A DNA stretch of 7,279 bases from Oscillospiraceae bacterium (GTDB lineage Bacteria; Bacillota; Clostridia; Oscillospirales; Ruminococcaceae), in the NCBI GenBank assembly GCA_016297165.1, contig JAEDHF010000092.1, positions 1 through 7,279 of the forward strand. The letters run 5' to 3'. The notes under the pieces were generated by a model. The model was given only the letters and a program-made list of their open reading frames with translations. It ran no database searches and had not been told where the DNA came from. The translations under genes and the position numbers were made by a program. Positions 6,466 to 7,279 of this stretch are shown here, piece by piece; position 1 is the first letter of the stretch; each line of letters starts with the position of its first letter.

Positions 6466-6494
6466 ATTATAGCTTAAATAGCGCCCCGTGTCAA
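6466..6494 (-). promoter_or_regulatory. Perfect-consensus sigma-A promoter of the HEPN/Abi gene
   Basis: On the minus strand TTGACA (6494-6489) is followed by exactly 17 bases and TATAAT (6471-6466). Transcription would begin near 6459, leaving a leader of about 27 bases that holds the AAAGGAG site at 6445-6439. A second TATAAT at 6458-6453 has no -35 partner. A GCCCC/GGGGC inverted repeat (6483-6487 and 6501-6505) straddles the -35 box and could be an operator. A fully consensus promoter on a candidate toxin implies control by repression or after transcription, unless the protein is inactive until triggered. Confidence 0.85.
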
Positions 6495-6542
6495 TGAAAA
6501 GGGGCTCATTTTACCGCCCTTATATAAATTTTTAAATAATAG

Positions 6543-6571
6543 GTGACAAATGGGAAAAAATATGCTATAAT
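6543..6571 (+). promoter_or_regulatory. Promoter of the Nudix gene
   Basis: GTGACA (6543-6548) and TATAAT (6566-6571) are 17 bases apart, and TGC precedes the -10 to give an extended -10. The start would be near 6578, leaving a leader of about 70 bases. The AAAGGG site at 6637-6642 is seven bases before the ATG. A bulged GGGACAG/CTGCCC pairing in the leader (about 6592-6615) is too weak to call a regulatory element. The promoter is back to back with that of the HEPN gene, 48 bases between the two -35 boxes. Confidence 0.75.
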
Positions 6572-6649
6572 GATATTGATATGCGATAAAAGGGACAGGC
6601 ATCCTATACTGCCCCGATTATCTTACTAATTTTTGGAAAGGGTGAGCTG

Positions 6650-7063
6650 ATGAATTACGAAAAATCCTGTGGCGCTATCGTTTACAGGAAATTTCACGGG
6701 AACACCGAAATACTCCTGATACGTCATATAAAATCGGGAAACTGGTCCTTCCCCAAGGGTCACGTTGAGCCCGGGGAAACCGAGGTAGAAACCGCCACAA
6801 GGGAAATAAAGGAAGAAACCAACATAGACGTCCTTATTGATTCGGGCTTCAGGGAGACCGTAGCCTTCTCTCCGAGAAGGGATACCTCTAAAACCGTAGT
6901 CTATTTCGTAGGAAAGGCGTTAAACAACGACACAAGGCCTCAGCTTGAGGAAATCTCCGAAATAAAATGGGTAGAGATAGGACAAGCCGCCTCCCACCTT
7001 ACATACGATAACGATAAGCTTATCGTAACGAAGGCGAAGGCGTTTATAGCTCTTATGAAATAA
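6650..7063 (+). CDS. Nudix hydrolase, bis(5'-nucleosyl)-tetraphosphatase (Ap4A hydrolase)-like
   Basis: Nudix enzymes cleave nucleoside diphosphates linked to another moiety, using a metal held by the Nudix-box glutamates. The box GX5EX7REUXEEXGU is seen at residues 37-59: Gly37, Glu43, Arg51-Glu52 and Glu55-Glu56. The late Gly is Asn58, a tolerated variation in this family. The surrounding sequence, SCGAIVYRKF near the start and WSFPKGHVEPGETE at 32-45, followed by FRETVAFSPR (67-76), is the pattern of asymmetric Ap4A hydrolases. The usual roles of that group are clearing Ap4A and similar dinucleotides. The length of 137 residues is complete for a single-domain member. The ATG has a good RBS and the gene has its own promoter and terminator. 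Substrate is inferred from similarity only; other small Nudix substrates cannot be excluded. Confidence 0.88.
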   Translation: MNYEKSCGAIVYRKFHGNTEILLIRHIKSGNWSFPKGHVEPGETEVETATREIKEETNIDVLIDSGFRETVAFSPRRDTSKTVVYFVGKALNNDTRPQLEEISEIKWVEIGQAASHLTYDNDKLIVTKAKAFIALMK

Positions 7064-7079
7064 GGCTGTTCAGACTGTC

Positions 7080-7105
7080 GATAAACCCCGAAAACAGGGT
7101 TTATC
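7080..7105 (+). terminator. Probable terminator of the Nudix gene
   Basis: A perfect 9-bp stem, GATAAACCC (7080-7088) with GGGTTTATC (7097-7105), encloses the loop CGAAAACA. It begins 17 bases after the TAA stop. The tail TTAATGAATAG is not very T-rich, so termination may be partial or assisted by the following inverted-repeat element. Confidence 0.6.
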
Positions 7106-7107
7106 TT

Positions 7108-7264
7108 AATGAATAGTGAATAATGAATAATGAATAATGAAAAATTGTGGTGTGCCATAAGGGCAAGGGCCTGAAAATGGCTTCATAATCGCATTTTCAA
7201 AAGAATCGGCGCAAGCCGATACCGCTATTATTCATTCTTCTTTATTCGTTATTCATTTTTCATT
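7108..7264. mobile_element. MITE-like element with about 40-bp imperfect terminal inverted repeats
   Basis: The left end (7108-7147) and the reverse complement of the right end (7264-7225) match at 33 of 40 positions without gaps, by eye. Both ends are made of degenerate TGAATAA heptamers; on the left TGAATAG, three TGAATAA and TGAAAAA run in tandem at 7110-7144. The interior holds two more inverted repeats: TGAAAATG (7172-7179) with CATTTTCA (7192-7199), and ATCGGC (7205-7210) with GCCGAT (7215-7220) around a GCAA tetraloop of the GNRA type. No open frame is present, so it would be non-autonomous. No clear target-site duplication is visible. It could instead be a REP-like structured intergenic repeat. 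Confidence 0.55.
7110..7144 (+). repeat. Tandem TGAATAA heptamer repeat (five units)
   Basis: Units are TGAATAG, TGAATAA three times, and TGAAAAA, at 7110-7144. The seven-base period puts stop codons in every frame over a short distance. The same heptamers occur on the opposite strand at 7226-7264, and together they form the arms of the inverted-repeat element. Confidence 0.8.
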
Positions 7265-7279
7265 TATTGTCGAAAAAAC

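Noticed and set aside
6592..6615. Riboswitch or leader attenuator before the Nudix gene
   Set aside because: Only a bulged six-pair stem is visible in a roughly 70-base leader, with no T-run; insufficient.
7110..7144. CRISPR-like repeat array
   Set aside because: Seven-base units in direct tandem without spacers, and inverted copies nearby; not a CRISPR. The 68-bp pair at 5214-5377 also has only two diverged units.

Overview
The window reads as chromosome of a low-to-mid GC Gram-positive bacterium, most likely a gut Clostridia member (Ruminococcus/Oscillospiraceae-like). This is inferred from AAAGGA-type ribosome binding sites, TTGACA/TATAAT-type promoters, a TTG start, AT-rich spacers and the protein families present. 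No sequence search was possible, so the taxon is not proven.

Layout. (1) At the left edge (1-87, minus) is the first 29 codons of a probable membrane protein leaving the window. (2) A plus-strand secreted D,D-carboxypeptidase of the DacF/PBP5 class (181-1335) follows. (3) Convergent to it is a two-gene minus-strand operon. Its first gene is an 838-residue P-type-ATPase-like membrane protein (5129-2613). Fifteen bases later comes a DUF368 (PopT-like) polyprenyl-phosphate translocase (2597-1455) carrying an unusual soluble insert. A strong hairpin between the convergent genes ends the operon. (4) A roughly 400-base non-coding stretch (5130-5532) holds the operon promoter, a hairpin next to it, two 68-bp direct repeats 96 bp apart, and the terminator of the next gene. 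(5) An Abi_2/AbiD-F-type single-HEPN protein (6432-5533, minus) has a perfect consensus promoter. (6) A plus-strand Nudix hydrolase resembling Ap4A hydrolases (6650-7063) is divergent from it. (7) The right end is a terminator followed by a 157-bp MITE-like element with about 40-bp imperfect terminal inverted repeats.

The most striking point is the ATPase. It keeps the length, fold order and ten predicted membrane segments of a cation P-type ATPase. Yet the phosphorylated Asp is Glu, the actuator-domain Glu is Asp, the first Asp of the P-domain hinge motif is Glu, and the membrane ion-site motifs are also lost. The frame is intact, which suggests a conserved pseudoenzyme rather than a decaying gene. 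It is co-transcribed with an undecaprenyl-phosphate-type carrier and sits beside a peptidoglycan carboxypeptidase, so a cell-envelope role is a reasonable guess. The HEPN gene is a candidate stand-alone phage-defence or toxin gene; no antitoxin or guide RNA could be assigned from sequence alone.
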